Source of the DNA: an uncultured Alphaproteobacteria bacterium
Lineage (GTDB): Bacteria > Pseudomonadota > Alphaproteobacteria > CAAGCB01 > CAG-977
Reading direction: 5' to 3'
Assembly (NCBI GenBank): GCA_934277945.1
Contig: CAKQWA010000001.1
Coordinates: forward strand, 124,001 to 188,000
Length of the DNA stretch: 64,000 nt
The translations under genes were made by a program, and so were the position numbers. Under the pieces are notes generated by a model. It worked only from the letters and a program-made list of their open reading frames with translations. It did no database searches and was not told the DNA's origin. This document shows, piece after piece, positions 17,440 to 25,765 of this stretch (the stretch's first letter is position 1; every line of letters begins with the position of its first letter).

Positions 17440-18126
17440 TCAGCCGACGACCCGATAGCGCAAGCGCACATACGATTCTTTTAAAACGTCGCATTTTTCC
17501 AGTTTTAAAACGCCCAAACGCTCCAATTCGTCCGCGTTGTGAAGCGATTCGCCCGCAATCAGCGACGGCGTGTCCCTGCCGCCGATCAGTACGGGCGCGA
17601 CGACGATATCGACATAATCCAGCAGTTTTTGACGCAAAAAGGCTTCGTTGATCGTGCCGCCCGACTGAATCGTCATGCGTTTGACGCCGTAATCTTGCGC
17701 CAAAACGCGCAACAGTTTTTTCAAATCCGTCTTTTCGTCGTACAAAACGGTCAGATTGTCCTTTCGCATTTGCATGGCGGGGTGGTTTTTGTTCGACGTC
17801 GCCAAATACAGATGTTCCGCCCTGCCGCACAGGTACGAAACGCCCGAAGCGTTCAAATGCGGCTTGTTGTCCAGAATGACAAAGGAAACGGGGATTTTTT
17901 CGGGCGGTTCCTTTTTATCGTTGACGCCGGTTTTCGCCATGACGCGTCCCGTGTTGAACGAACACAAATCCGTTTCCTGCTCCAAAGCGTAATACTGGTA
18001 AAGCCCCTGCGCGACGCCGTTTATTTTCGGAAAGTCGGTATCGACGTCCATGGCGTCCGTGTCGCCCGTGCTGATTTTGCCGTCGACGGAAGTCAGCAGG
18101 AACAAGGTGGTGACGGGACGAATCAT
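17440..18126 (-). CDS. RibD C-terminal-domain reductase (dihydrofolate-reductase fold)
   Basis: The 228-residue product opens MIRPVTTLFLLTSVDGKIST, typical of the RibD C-terminal domain family, which includes NADPH-dependent pyrimidinone 5'-phosphate reductases of riboflavin synthesis. Other supporting segments are GVKRMTIQSGGTINEAFLRQ, the VDIVVAPVLIGGRDTPSL motif and the LKLEKCDVLKESYVRLRY end. No deaminase domain is attached. Start 18126 shares ATGA with the ClC stop, so translation is coupled; the longer open frame is a ClC shadow. A stand-alone copy may act in riboflavin synthesis or on another substrate. Confidence 0.8.
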   Translation of the reverse strand: MIRPVTTLFLLTSVDGKISTGDTDAMDVDTDFPKINGVAQGLYQYYALEQETDLCSFNTGRVMAKTGVNDKKEPPEKIPVSFVILDNKPHLNASGVSYLCGRAEHLYLATSNKNHPAMQMRKDNLTVLYDEKTDLKKLLRVLAQDYGVKRMTIQSGGTINEAFLRQKLLDYVDIVVAPVLIGGRDTPSLIAGESLHNADELERLGVLKLEKCDVLKESYVRLRYRVVG

Positions 18127-19412
18127 TGTTTTTTTCCTTTCGCTTTCGAGCGGCGGCGGTCCGCGCCGCGCATCAGAACAAAATCCTCCGATTTCGGACG
18201 GGCGCGGATTTGCGACGGATACAGACTGCGGTTGCCCGACAGCATATAGGCGAACACGGCGGTCAGCGCCGCGTAGGGAGCCATGTCCGCGCCGAACATC
18301 TCCATGGACAGAATGATTGCCGACAGCGGCGTGTTGACGCTTGCCGCGATCAGCCCGACAAAGCCCAGAACGGCGAAAAATCCGGAATCCAGTCCGAAAA
18401 CGCTTGCGAACAGCGCGCCCGAAGCCGCGCCGATGTAAAACGTCGGCGTCAGCACCCCGCCCGAACCGCCGCCCGCCAGCGTCACCGCCAGCAAAAACGA
18501 TTTCAGCGCGAAAGCGTACCACGCGCCGCCCTGCCCCGCGAAAAACGCCGTCAATCCGCGCTCTCCCATGCCCAGATACGTTTCGCTGAAAAACGGCACG
18601 GTCGACAGCAGAATCGCGCTTGACAAAAGGGCTTTCATCCACACGTCGAGCGGCAGTTTTTTATAGATTTTATCCATCGCGTCGAAACAGCAGACGTGCA
18701 GAATCGACACCAATGCGAAAAACATCGCCGCGCCGATGCTCCACAAGGCAGACTCCGCGCTGAACGCCGGAATCGCGACGTGCGGGAATATGTACGGCAC
18801 GCCCATCAGCGTGCAGACGTAATGCGCCGCCGCTCCCGACACGACGGCGGGAAGCAGGGCGGTGTAGAACATTTCGCCGACGAACAGGACTTCAATGCCG
18901 AACACCGCTCCCGCGACGGGCGCGCCGAACACGGCGGACAGCGCGGCGGCGACTCCGCACACGACCAATTTTCTGCGCGTGTGTTCGTTGCATTTCAGCA
19001 AATCCGACACCCAACTCATCAGCGCGCCGCCGATTTGCGTGGAGGGTCCCTCCGTGCCGACGACTCCGCCGGGGATCAGCGTCATCCACGTCGAAACGAT
19101 TTTCACCGGCACGACCATGTCGGGAATTCTGCCCCATTTGTCATGAATGGCGGCAATCACCCTGTCCGTGCCGTGTCCCGCGGCGGCGGGGCAGATTTTC
19201 GTAATGACGAACACGGACGCGAGCATACCGAGCGGCAATAAGATGTATTTGTACGGCGGCAGAGCGTCGACAACGACGATGCCTTTAAACAAAATTAAAA
19301 GAAATCCGCCGACGACCGCGCCCGTCAGCGCGCCCGCGAGAATCGCCAAAAACAGCCATTTCAAAACGACAATGACCATTATTTCTTCATCTTTAAAATA
19401 TGATTTCATCAT
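18123..19412 (-). CDS. ClC-family chloride channel or H+/Cl- antiporter
   Basis: Integral membrane protein of about 429 residues with roughly ten or more helices. ClC signatures are visible: GTEGPSTQIGG (usually GxEGP), the ALSAVFGAPVAGAVFGIE helix, GGGSGGVLTPTFYIGAASG and the AASVNTPLSAIILSMEMFG segment. No CBS domain follows, and the C terminus is a short basic tail. Start choice is uncertain: ATG at 19412 and 19379 are both in frame with weak RBS; I use 19412. It is cotranscribed with the reductase downstream. Whether it is channel or antiporter cannot be settled by eye. Confidence 0.85.
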   Translation of the reverse strand: MMKSYFKDEEIMVIVVLKWLFLAILAGALTGAVVGGFLLILFKGIVVVDALPPYKYILLPLGMLASVFVITKICPAAAGHGTDRVIAAIHDKWGRIPDMVVPVKIVSTWMTLIPGGVVGTEGPSTQIGGALMSWVSDLLKCNEHTRRKLVVCGVAAALSAVFGAPVAGAVFGIEVLFVGEMFYTALLPAVVSGAAAHYVCTLMGVPYIFPHVAIPAFSAESALWSIGAAMFFALVSILHVCCFDAMDKIYKKLPLDVWMKALLSSAILLSTVPFFSETYLGMGERGLTAFFAGQGGAWYAFALKSFLLAVTLAGGGSGGVLTPTFYIGAASGALFASVFGLDSGFFAVLGFVGLIAASVNTPLSAIILSMEMFGADMAPYAALTAVFAYMLSGNRSLYPSQIRARPKSEDFVLMRGADRRRSKAKGKKQ

Positions 19413-19480
19413 TTTGCGCCGTTTGCAAGTTTTCACACGGGCAGGATACGCCGTTTGCGTCCGCGCGAAAAGGTGTCTTT

Positions 19481-20404
19481 TCAGAGATTCATGATGCCGA
19501 ACGGCACATGAACCGCCGGCGCGACTTCGCTGACCGCCGAGATGTTGTAGGGCGTGTCGTCGAAAAACAGGTGCGGCTTGAACACTTTCAGCACGCGCGA
19601 TTTGTCCACGCCGCCGAGGAAAAACGTTTCGTCGACCTGCACGTTCCATTCGCGCAGGGTCGCAATCACCCTTAAATGCGCGGGGGCGTTGCGCGCCGTC
19701 GCCAAAGCGACCCGAATGACCGGATGATAGTCGATATCCTGCCGTTTTTTCTGCTTTTCCAGTTTTTGAAGCATGGAAATGCCTTCCAAAAACGGTTTGA
19801 GAGGTCCCTGTTTCAGCGGTTTTTCGGCGTTGCACCGCTCCATTTTGAAAAATTCGTCCATGCCGTAGTCTTTGCACGCCTGTTCCGCCGAATCGTCTGC
19901 CAAAATGCCGTCGAAATCGAACGCGATGCGAAATTCGGGATCGCTTTCGTCGTCCTCGAACGGTTTGCCGTAAATGTAGCCGGCGGCGAACCCTTTGGCG
20001 ACCGCTTCGGCGACGTCGCGCTTATTCTGCGACAAAAACAGTTTGGAATTGAACGCTTCCAGATAATCGTAGGACGGCTTGCCCTTCGTGAACGCCGCGC
20101 GGGAGATGTTCAGCCCGTAATGGTCGATGGAATTCAAAACGCGCAAGCCCGTTTCCGCGTCGTTTCTGGACAAAAGCACGACTTCGACGGGCGAAATGTC
20201 CGGTGCGATGTTGTTCAAATTCAAAAAACGCTTGATGAAAGCGAACGCGGGTCCCTTGTTGAGCGGCTCTTTTTCACGCTGAATCTGGTAGTCGCGGTAC
20301 GCGTCCTCCCCCTGTTCCAAAAACACCATGTCCGACGCCGTCATGTCGAACAGCGCGCTGGACGCCACCGTCACCACCAATTTTTTTTCGATGTAGAAAA
20401 CCAT
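19481..20404 (-). CDS. Cytosolic 5'-nucleotidase, type-1-like
   Basis: The 307-residue protein matches the bacterial relatives of cytosolic 5'-nucleotidase I: KLVVTVASSALFDM near the N terminus, VVLLSRNDAETGLRVLNSI, a HAD-like FRIAFDFDGILADDS with the nucleophile aspartate (about residue 160), ALATARNAPAHLRVIATLREW and the late FFLGGVDKSRVL...FFDDT motif. It would dephosphorylate nucleoside monophosphates. ATG 20404, with AAAAGG upstream, is preferred over a TTG 39 bases earlier. Divergent from the large HExxH gene. Confidence 0.82.
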   Translation of the reverse strand: MVFYIEKKLVVTVASSALFDMTASDMVFLEQGEDAYRDYQIQREKEPLNKGPAFAFIKRFLNLNNIAPDISPVEVVLLSRNDAETGLRVLNSIDHYGLNISRAAFTKGKPSYDYLEAFNSKLFLSQNKRDVAEAVAKGFAAGYIYGKPFEDDESDPEFRIAFDFDGILADDSAEQACKDYGMDEFFKMERCNAEKPLKQGPLKPFLEGISMLQKLEKQKKRQDIDYHPVIRVALATARNAPAHLRVIATLREWNVQVDETFFLGGVDKSRVLKVFKPHLFFDDTPYNISAVSEVAPAVHVPFGIMNL

Positions 20405-20480
20405 CTTCGCCGCCTTTTGCTTGTCATACTTTAATGATATCAAAGGGATAGCAAAACGAAAAGTCTTATTTTCAAAAAAT

Positions 20481-20494
20481 GTTTTCGCGAAAAC
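20481..20494. promoter_or_regulatory. Perfect 14-base palindrome, candidate operator
   Basis: GTTTTCGCGAAAAC reads identically on both strands. It lies in the divergent gap, 24 bases upstream of the -35 box of the large HExxH gene and about 77 bases from the 5'-nucleotidase start. Confidence 0.4.
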
Positions 20495-20518
20495 TCACGT
20501 TATTTGTCTAATTTTTTG

Positions 20519-20546
20519 TTGACAATGCGTGTGAAAATGCTACATT
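20519..20546 (+). promoter_or_regulatory. Promoter of the large HExxH gene
   Basis: TTGACA at 20519, 16-base spacer, TACATT at 20541 with TGC immediately before it. A leader of about 80 bases follows before the ATG at 20634. Confidence 0.65.
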
Positions 20547-20633
20547 TAATCTATCCCGCTTTACAAAGGGCGGAAACGTGTACGGAAAAATGCGCGGAAA
20601 ACGGTGCGAAACAGATAAACAGGAGCCGGAAAA

Positions 20634-23006
20634 ATGGCAGAAGAAAAGAAAAGTTTAGCCCAGCAGTTCATGGAAAAAGGCGGCGTGACCGCTTATGAGG
20701 GCGGATTGGATAAACCCGACCACCTCCAACAGCGTCCGTTCTTCGGCTTGTTGCCGCAGGGAAAAACGACGTTCATTGAAAAGGGCGACAAGGATATGTC
20801 CTACGACATTTCCACGCTCGAAGACAAAATGCAGTCCCAGTCTTTGACGACCGAAGCCCATGATTTCGTTCAGAATTTGGAAAAACGCTTCCGCAACGTC
20901 GTCCCCGGCATCACCGTTTTCGTCATCGACCCCGACGCCATTAAGGGACATTACCTGATGGATCACGGCGCGGACAGAAGCTTGCAGAAATCGCTGTATA
21001 TGTACGTCGAAGACAAACTGCAAAAAGCGAACGCCGGCAACAAAAAAACGTTCTTGGCGAACGAAGATGTTTTGAACATGGTGTCCGAATCCGTGCTGAC
21101 GGGACGCAACCCGTTCTCGATGCGCGCGGGCATTTCCCCGACCTACGCACACATCGAAGGCATGGGCGCGGTCAACCTCGTTTTGCCCGACAACCCCGAC
21201 TCGATGGCTCCGAACGTGTTGGGCGACGCCGTTTACGGCGCGGACGAACGCATGATTCGCGAAGGAATCACCCCCGACGAATTTCGCCGTCTGGTCGTTT
21301 ATCACGAATTGGGTCACTCCACCGACAGAAACTATTGCGGCTACACGTTCAAGAAAATCACGCAGAACTCCCTGTCCGACGTGATGGACCGTCATCGCAC
21401 GGAATGCATCGCCGACGCGCACGCCGTCATGCAACTGGCGCGCGACTTCGGTGAGGAAGGCTTGAAATGCGCGGCTTTGTGGGGCGACTGCCGTATCGAA
21501 TATCTGCGCGTTTGCGTCGATCGCCGTTTGGAAGACACGAAGTACGAAACCGAATTCTTCAAGAAAATGCGCGAAGAAATCGAAAAAACGACGGGCGAAA
21601 ACCCCGATGATCCGAAGTGGGAGGTCGAATACAAAAAATTGATGGCGGACAAGGACACCGCGAAAGTCATCGACCAGTTGGGTTCGCCGTTGGCGTATCA
21701 CACGACGGACGTTGTCGACGCGACGATCGCCTATGCCCGAGAAGCGCTGAAAGACGGTTCTTTGCAGAAGATGACCGACGCCGAAGTCATCGCCAAAGCC
21801 CAGTACATGAGCGAAACGTACGGCTTGACGCGTCAGCAGATGGCTGAACTGTCCATTTCTCTGGCGGAAGGCAAGGAACATCCGAAATACCACGAAATGA
21901 TGGAACGTTGCAGCGAAGCGCGCGACCACATGGTCGGCGGCGACATCACCCGCGAAGACATTGACAAGCACTACGAAGTCGAACGCGAAAAAATGGCGTA
22001 TGTCGAAGCCGTCAAATTCGCCGCGAGCCTCGGTTTGCCCAAGCCCGACTTCAAAATGTCCGACGAACTGAAAGCCGAACTGAAAGCGCAGGCGGTCGCC
22101 CGCAAGCAGTACGAAGTCGAGGGCGGCGCGGAACTGGACGGATACGCTTCCGCCGTTCTGGACGCTCTGGATGAAAACAACGCCGACCGCGAAACGATGC
22201 ACGCGCTGATTTCCCAGCAGAAAGAAGCGTTGCGCGAAGCGGGTCACGATTACGAAAATCCCGACAAGTTCGCCGAAGACAAGTTGCAGTTCCTTGATTC
22301 CGTCATCGAACAGGCGCCGGCAATCGAAGCGATGGTCGCGGGAAGTAAAATCGTGAAAGACCAGATCGCCGCGGTGAAAACCGACACGGAAGTCAAAGGC
22401 GACGACGCGATTGCGCACTTCGTCAAGAACGAACTCAAATCGCTGGCGGCGATGCAGAGCGCGTTCATTTCCGCCGCGAACCGCGATCCGCAGTCCATGA
22501 CGCTGGAAGAACAGTACAAGGCGATGGCGCAGGAAAACCGCGATTTCAAAAAGGCGATTGCCGCCGAAAAAGAAACGCAGGTCGCCGCTTTCGCAATTCG
22601 CAGCGACAAGGAAGCGTGGGCGAAAGTGTCGAAAGACCCCGTTTTGTCCATGCTGGTCGAAGCCAAAGCCAAGCAGAAACCGACGGAATTCTTGGCGCAG
22701 TATCAGATGCAGGCGGGTGCGCCCGATCAGGCGTCCGTTATCGAACTGGCGCAGGGAGCCGCCGCGTATCATCAGGCTGTCGTGGCCAGCGTCGTGCGTT
22801 CGCCCGAAGTCAAGAGCGTCATCGCCGCGAAAGAACCGCGCATGATGGCGGGCGTTGTCAAAGCCGTCAAGGAAATGAAGGCGATGGGCAAGGAAGCGCC
22901 GGTCGAAATCAAAACGGAATCGCAGTTGCACAAAATTGCGCACGAACAGGTTAAATCGACCTTGGTGCAGAAACAACTGAAAGACAAATTGACGGGTCGC
23001 GCTTAA
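20634..23006 (+). CDS. Large putative zinc metallopeptidase (HExxH) of unknown family
   Basis: A 790-residue protein without signal peptide or membrane helix. Residues 224-228 are HELGH in a hydrophobic context (RLVVYHELGHSTD), and E257-CIAD261 follows about 30 residues later (TECIADAHAVMQLARDFG), a layout expected for a gluzincin-like zinc site. The rest (about 300-790) is almost entirely Ala/Glu/Lys-rich predicted helix. RBS AGGAG precedes ATG 20634. It has its own strong promoter and terminator, so it is a monocistronic, probably well-expressed gene. I do not recognise the family; protease activity is inferred from the motif only. It may be related in kind to the two HExxH genes at 30776-33839. 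Confidence 0.8.
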   Translation: MAEEKKSLAQQFMEKGGVTAYEGGLDKPDHLQQRPFFGLLPQGKTTFIEKGDKDMSYDISTLEDKMQSQSLTTEAHDFVQNLEKRFRNVVPGITVFVIDPDAIKGHYLMDHGADRSLQKSLYMYVEDKLQKANAGNKKTFLANEDVLNMVSESVLTGRNPFSMRAGISPTYAHIEGMGAVNLVLPDNPDSMAPNVLGDAVYGADERMIREGITPDEFRRLVVYHELGHSTDRNYCGYTFKKITQNSLSDVMDRHRTECIADAHAVMQLARDFGEEGLKCAALWGDCRIEYLRVCVDRRLEDTKYETEFFKKMREEIEKTTGENPDDPKWEVEYKKLMADKDTAKVIDQLGSPLAYHTTDVVDATIAYAREALKDGSLQKMTDAEVIAKAQYMSETYGLTRQQMAELSISLAEGKEHPKYHEMMERCSEARDHMVGGDITREDIDKHYEVEREKMAYVEAVKFAASLGLPKPDFKMSDELKAELKAQAVARKQYEVEGGAELDGYASAVLDALDENNADRETMHALISQQKEALREAGHDYENPDKFAEDKLQFLDSVIEQAPAIEAMVAGSKIVKDQIAAVKTDTEVKGDDAIAHFVKNELKSLAAMQSAFISAANRDPQSMTLEEQYKAMAQENRDFKKAIAAEKETQVAAFAIRSDKEAWAKVSKDPVLSMLVEAKAKQKPTEFLAQYQMQAGAPDQASVIELAQGAAAYHQAVVASVVRSPEVKSVIAAKEPRMMAGVVKAVKEMKAMGKEAPVEIKTESQLHKIAHEQVKSTLVQKQLKDKLTGRA

Positions 23007-23026
23007 TCGCCGCTTGTCAAACAAGG

Positions 23027-23054
23027 AAAAGCCCCGAATTTTCGGGGCTTTTTT
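23027..23054 (+). terminator. Rho-independent terminator
   Basis: AAAAGCCCCGAA pairs with TTCGGGGCTTTT, then a T run; 20 bases after the stop of the large HExxH gene. Confidence 0.9.
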
Positions 23055-23433
23055 GTGTTGGGGGAGTGGGAGGGCGTTTGGACGCCGCTTTGCGCCGAGC
23101 GTTAAAAGGAGGGGGCGACGGGACGGGGGACGAGTTGGAGGGCGTCAGCGGCGAAGCGGCGGGACGATTCTTTCGGGCGAGCGGGGATAATGAAGCGCGT
23201 CGTGCGGCTGTTCCGTGATGAAACCGTCAAAGCGCGGAAACAAATTCGCTTGTGCGTTTTGCCGGAACAGCGTTGCGTTCGCCGGCGGTTTAAAATGCGC
23301 CGGAATTGTTGCGGGATGAATGAAAACGCGCGCTCGGCTTCGGAAACGGCGGCATTTGACGCGGGAGTTCGTTTCGGGAGCGCACGGCATCGGCGGCGCG
23401 GCGTTACGGCGTTTATGCGGTTCGCGCGGCGGG
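23055..23433. other. Gene-poor, G-rich intergenic stretch
   Basis: No convincing gene lies here. The plus strand carries runs of G at 23060-23074 and 23111-23142 that could form a G-quadruplex. A minus-strand open frame of 81 codons (23145-23390) ends FITEQPHDALHYPRSPERIV and has rather gene-like codons at its C-terminal end, but its ATG has no RBS and I recognise no family; it may be a remnant. No tRNA or known small RNA signature was seen. Confidence 0.5.
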
Positions 23434-24180
23434 TTATTTCAAGATTTTCGACACGAAATCGCGGATGCGCGGCATTTGCGGATTATCGAAAATGTCGGCG
23501 GGCGCGGCGTCGGCGATGATTTTGTGTTCGTCGAAAAACAGGACGCGGTTGGCGACTTCGCGCGCAAAGCCCATTTCGTGCGTGACAAGCAGCATGGTCA
23601 TGCCCTTGTGCGCCAGTTTGCGCACCAATTCCAGCACTTCGCCCACCATTTGCGGATCCAGCGCCGACGTCGGTTCGTCGAACAGCATGATATCCGGCGA
23701 CATCGCCAGCGCCCGCGCGATTGCAATGCGCTGTTTCTGACCGCCCGACAGCATGGCGGGGTAAGCGTCCGCTTTGTCGGGCAAGCCGACTTTTTCCAGC
23801 AAATCGCGCGCTTGGCGTTCCGCTTCTTTGACGGGAACGCGCTTTAATTTGACGGGCGCGAGCGTGATGTTCTGCAAAACGGTCAAATGGTTGAACAGGT
23901 TGAACTGCTGAAACACCATGCCGATTTTCTGGCGCACGGCGTTGATGTCCGTTTTTTTGTCCGTCAAATCGGCGTTTTCAAAGAAAATGCGCCCCGACGA
24001 AAGCGTTTCCAGCCCGTTCAGCAGGCGCAAAAAAGTCGATTTGCCGCTTCCCGACGGTCCGATGATTGCGATGACGTCGCCTTTTGAAACTTTGACGGAA
24101 ACGTTGTCCAAGACGGTTTTGCCGCCGTATTGTTTGGACGCGTTTTGAATGTCGAGTAAGACCGTTGTGTCAGCGTTCAT
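23434..24180 (-). CDS. Polar amino acid ABC transporter, ATP-binding protein
   Basis: GlnQ/HisP-class ATPase of 248 residues. Walker A is GPSGSGKST (about 37-45), Q-loop MVFQQFNLF, signature LSGGQKQR, Walker B IMLFDEPTSALDP, and the H-loop LVTHEMGFAREV, all typical of the polar amino acid import family. It starts 11 bases inside the 3' end of the permease fusion gene upstream, so the two are translated together and should form one importer. Substrate cannot be named from the ATPase. Confidence 0.93.
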   Translation of the reverse strand: MNADTTVLLDIQNASKQYGGKTVLDNVSVKVSKGDVIAIIGPSGSGKSTFLRLLNGLETLSSGRIFFENADLTDKKTDINAVRQKIGMVFQQFNLFNHLTVLQNITLAPVKLKRVPVKEAERQARDLLEKVGLPDKADAYPAMLSGGQKQRIAIARALAMSPDIMLFDEPTSALDPQMVGEVLELVRKLAHKGMTMLLVTHEMGFAREVANRVLFFDEHKIIADAAPADIFDNPQMPRIRDFVSKILK

Positions 24181-25627
24181 TTCTTTTCAGCCTTTTTTCC
24201 AGTTTTGTCGTAAAGCGGGTCAGCGCGAACACCATGCTGAAATAAATCAGCGCGACCGACGCCAGCGGCAGAAACGCGTCGTAGGTGATGCTCCGGATGA
24301 TGTCGCCGCCGCGCGTCAAATCCGTCAATCCGATGTAGCCGCACACCGATGTTTCTTTCAGCAGGACGATAAATTCATTCGCCAGCGCGGGCAGGACGTT
24401 TTTAAACGCTTGCGGCAGAATGATGTGGCGCATTGTCCGGAAAAACGAAAATCCCAGACTTCTGCCGGCTTCCAGTTGTCCCGAATCGACGGACGCGATG
24501 CCCGAACGGATGATTTCCGCGACGTAAGCCGCCGAATTAAGCCCGAAAGCCAGAATCGCGACAAGCATTTTATTCACGCCGACGGACGCGAAAACGACGT
24601 AATACATGATCAGCAGTTGAATCATGACGGGCGTGCCGCGAATGACCGCCAGATACGCGCGGCAGATGAAATTGCCGGCTTTAAACGAGCCGTTGATGTC
24701 GTGCGACGCGCACACGACCGCAATCAATCCGCCGAGCGCGATGCCCAAAGAAACCGCCAGAGCCGTGATAATCAGCGTGTTTTTCAGCCCGTCCGCCAGA
24801 TATTTCCAGCGCGCGTCCTTGATGAAATCCGTTTCAAAACGTTGCGAAAATTTCATTCCCGCGCCCGCCGACGCTTTGCCGCGCACCAGAAAAACCTGTT
24901 GCGCGCGCGTGTAGGGAACGGAGAAATCGACGTTCTGCCGGCGTTCCTCCGTCACGGTCATGCCCGCCGCGCCCATGTCCGCCTTGCCCGACACGACGGC
25001 GGGGATGATCGCGTCGAATTCCATGTCCGTGATGACGGCTTTTTTACCCAGCAAATCCGCGACGGCGCGCGCGATGTCGATGTCTATGCCGACGATTTGT
25101 CCGTCGTGATAATACTCGTAGGGCGGAAAGGTCGCGTTTGTCGCGATTCGCAGTTCTCCGTCGTATTTGACGTTTGCGGGCGATTGATAGGAAACGCGTT
25201 CGCTTTCGGGCGTCGCCAGATAGGTCGCGGCGATTTTGTCGAGCGTGCCGTCGTCGCGCAGCGTTTGCACCGCGCGGTCGATTTGCTTTGTCAGCGTGGC
25301 GTTTTCTTTGGCAATGGCGAAAGCGTAATCCTCTTTTTCAAAATCTTTCTGCACGACGGCAAGCGCGGGATTTTGCGCGGCGAAGACTTTTGCCGGCGCG
25401 TCGTCGATCAGCACCGCGTCGATTTTCCCGTTCAGCAAAGACTGCACGGCGTCGCCCGCCTTGTTGTAGCGTTCGGTTTGAACAAGCGGCGAGGCGGTGG
25501 CGAGCGTGTCGCCGCTGGTGCCGAGTTGCACGCCGATCGTTTTGCCCGTCCAATCGGCGAACGGGTCGTTCGCGCGCGCCTGAAACGCGATCAGGCAGAA
25601 AAGAAAACACAAAAGGATTTTACGCAT
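24170..25627 (-). CDS. Amino acid ABC transporter: permuted substrate-binding domain fused to permease
   Basis: A 485-residue fusion. Residues 1-20 are a signal peptide. Residues about 24-137 (DWTGKTIGVQLGTSGD ... DGTLDKIAATYL) correspond to the second half of a family-3 solute-binding domain, while about 146-239 (LRIATNATFPPYEYY ... AAGMTVTEERRQNVDFS) correspond to the first half, so the two halves are in reversed order. Residues about 262-485 are a HisM/GlnP-type permease with the EAA-like loop EAGRSLGFSFFRTMRHIILPQ. Start ATG 25627 is chosen for the signal peptide; the open frame extends 60 bases further. Partner ATPase overlaps at the 3' end. Binding-domain fusions to permeases are known; the order of the halves is the odd point. 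Confidence 0.85.
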   Translation of the reverse strand: MRKILLCFLFCLIAFQARANDPFADWTGKTIGVQLGTSGDTLATASPLVQTERYNKAGDAVQSLLNGKIDAVLIDDAPAKVFAAQNPALAVVQKDFEKEDYAFAIAKENATLTKQIDRAVQTLRDDGTLDKIAATYLATPESERVSYQSPANVKYDGELRIATNATFPPYEYYHDGQIVGIDIDIARAVADLLGKKAVITDMEFDAIIPAVVSGKADMGAAGMTVTEERRQNVDFSVPYTRAQQVFLVRGKASAGAGMKFSQRFETDFIKDARWKYLADGLKNTLIITALAVSLGIALGGLIAVVCASHDINGSFKAGNFICRAYLAVIRGTPVMIQLLIMYYVVFASVGVNKMLVAILAFGLNSAAYVAEIIRSGIASVDSGQLEAGRSLGFSFFRTMRHIILPQAFKNVLPALANEFIVLLKETSVCGYIGLTDLTRGGDIIRSITYDAFLPLASVALIYFSMVFALTRFTTKLEKRLKRNER

Positions 25628-25707
25628 GATTTCGCCCTTTTCTTTTATAATCGGCTTGTTTTTACAGGATATTGCGCCGCTTTGCAATCGCTATAAAGAT
25701 TAGAGTA

Positions 25708-25735
25708 TTGAAATTATCCGCCGATTTGCTACCAT
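25708..25735 (+). promoter_or_regulatory. Promoter of dapB
   Basis: TTGAAA at 25708, 16-base spacer, TACCAT at 25730 preceded by TGC; 30 bases before the dapB ATG. Confidence 0.55.
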
Positions 25736-25765
25736 GACGCAAACAATGTTTTCGGGAGGAACGAC

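Noticed and set aside
20655..23024. 789-codon open frame on the minus strand opposite the large HExxH gene
   Set aside because: Composition (Phe/Arg/His-rich) is that of an antisense shadow; the plus-strand protein has motifs, a RBS, a promoter and a terminator.
23145..23390. 81-codon minus-strand open frame in the gap after the large HExxH gene
   Set aside because: No RBS, no family and an atypical N terminus; kept only as a possible remnant in the gap description.
24149..25696. 515-codon plus-strand open frame across the ABC transporter
   Set aside because: Shadow of the binding-domain/permease fusion, whose motifs are unambiguous on the minus strand.
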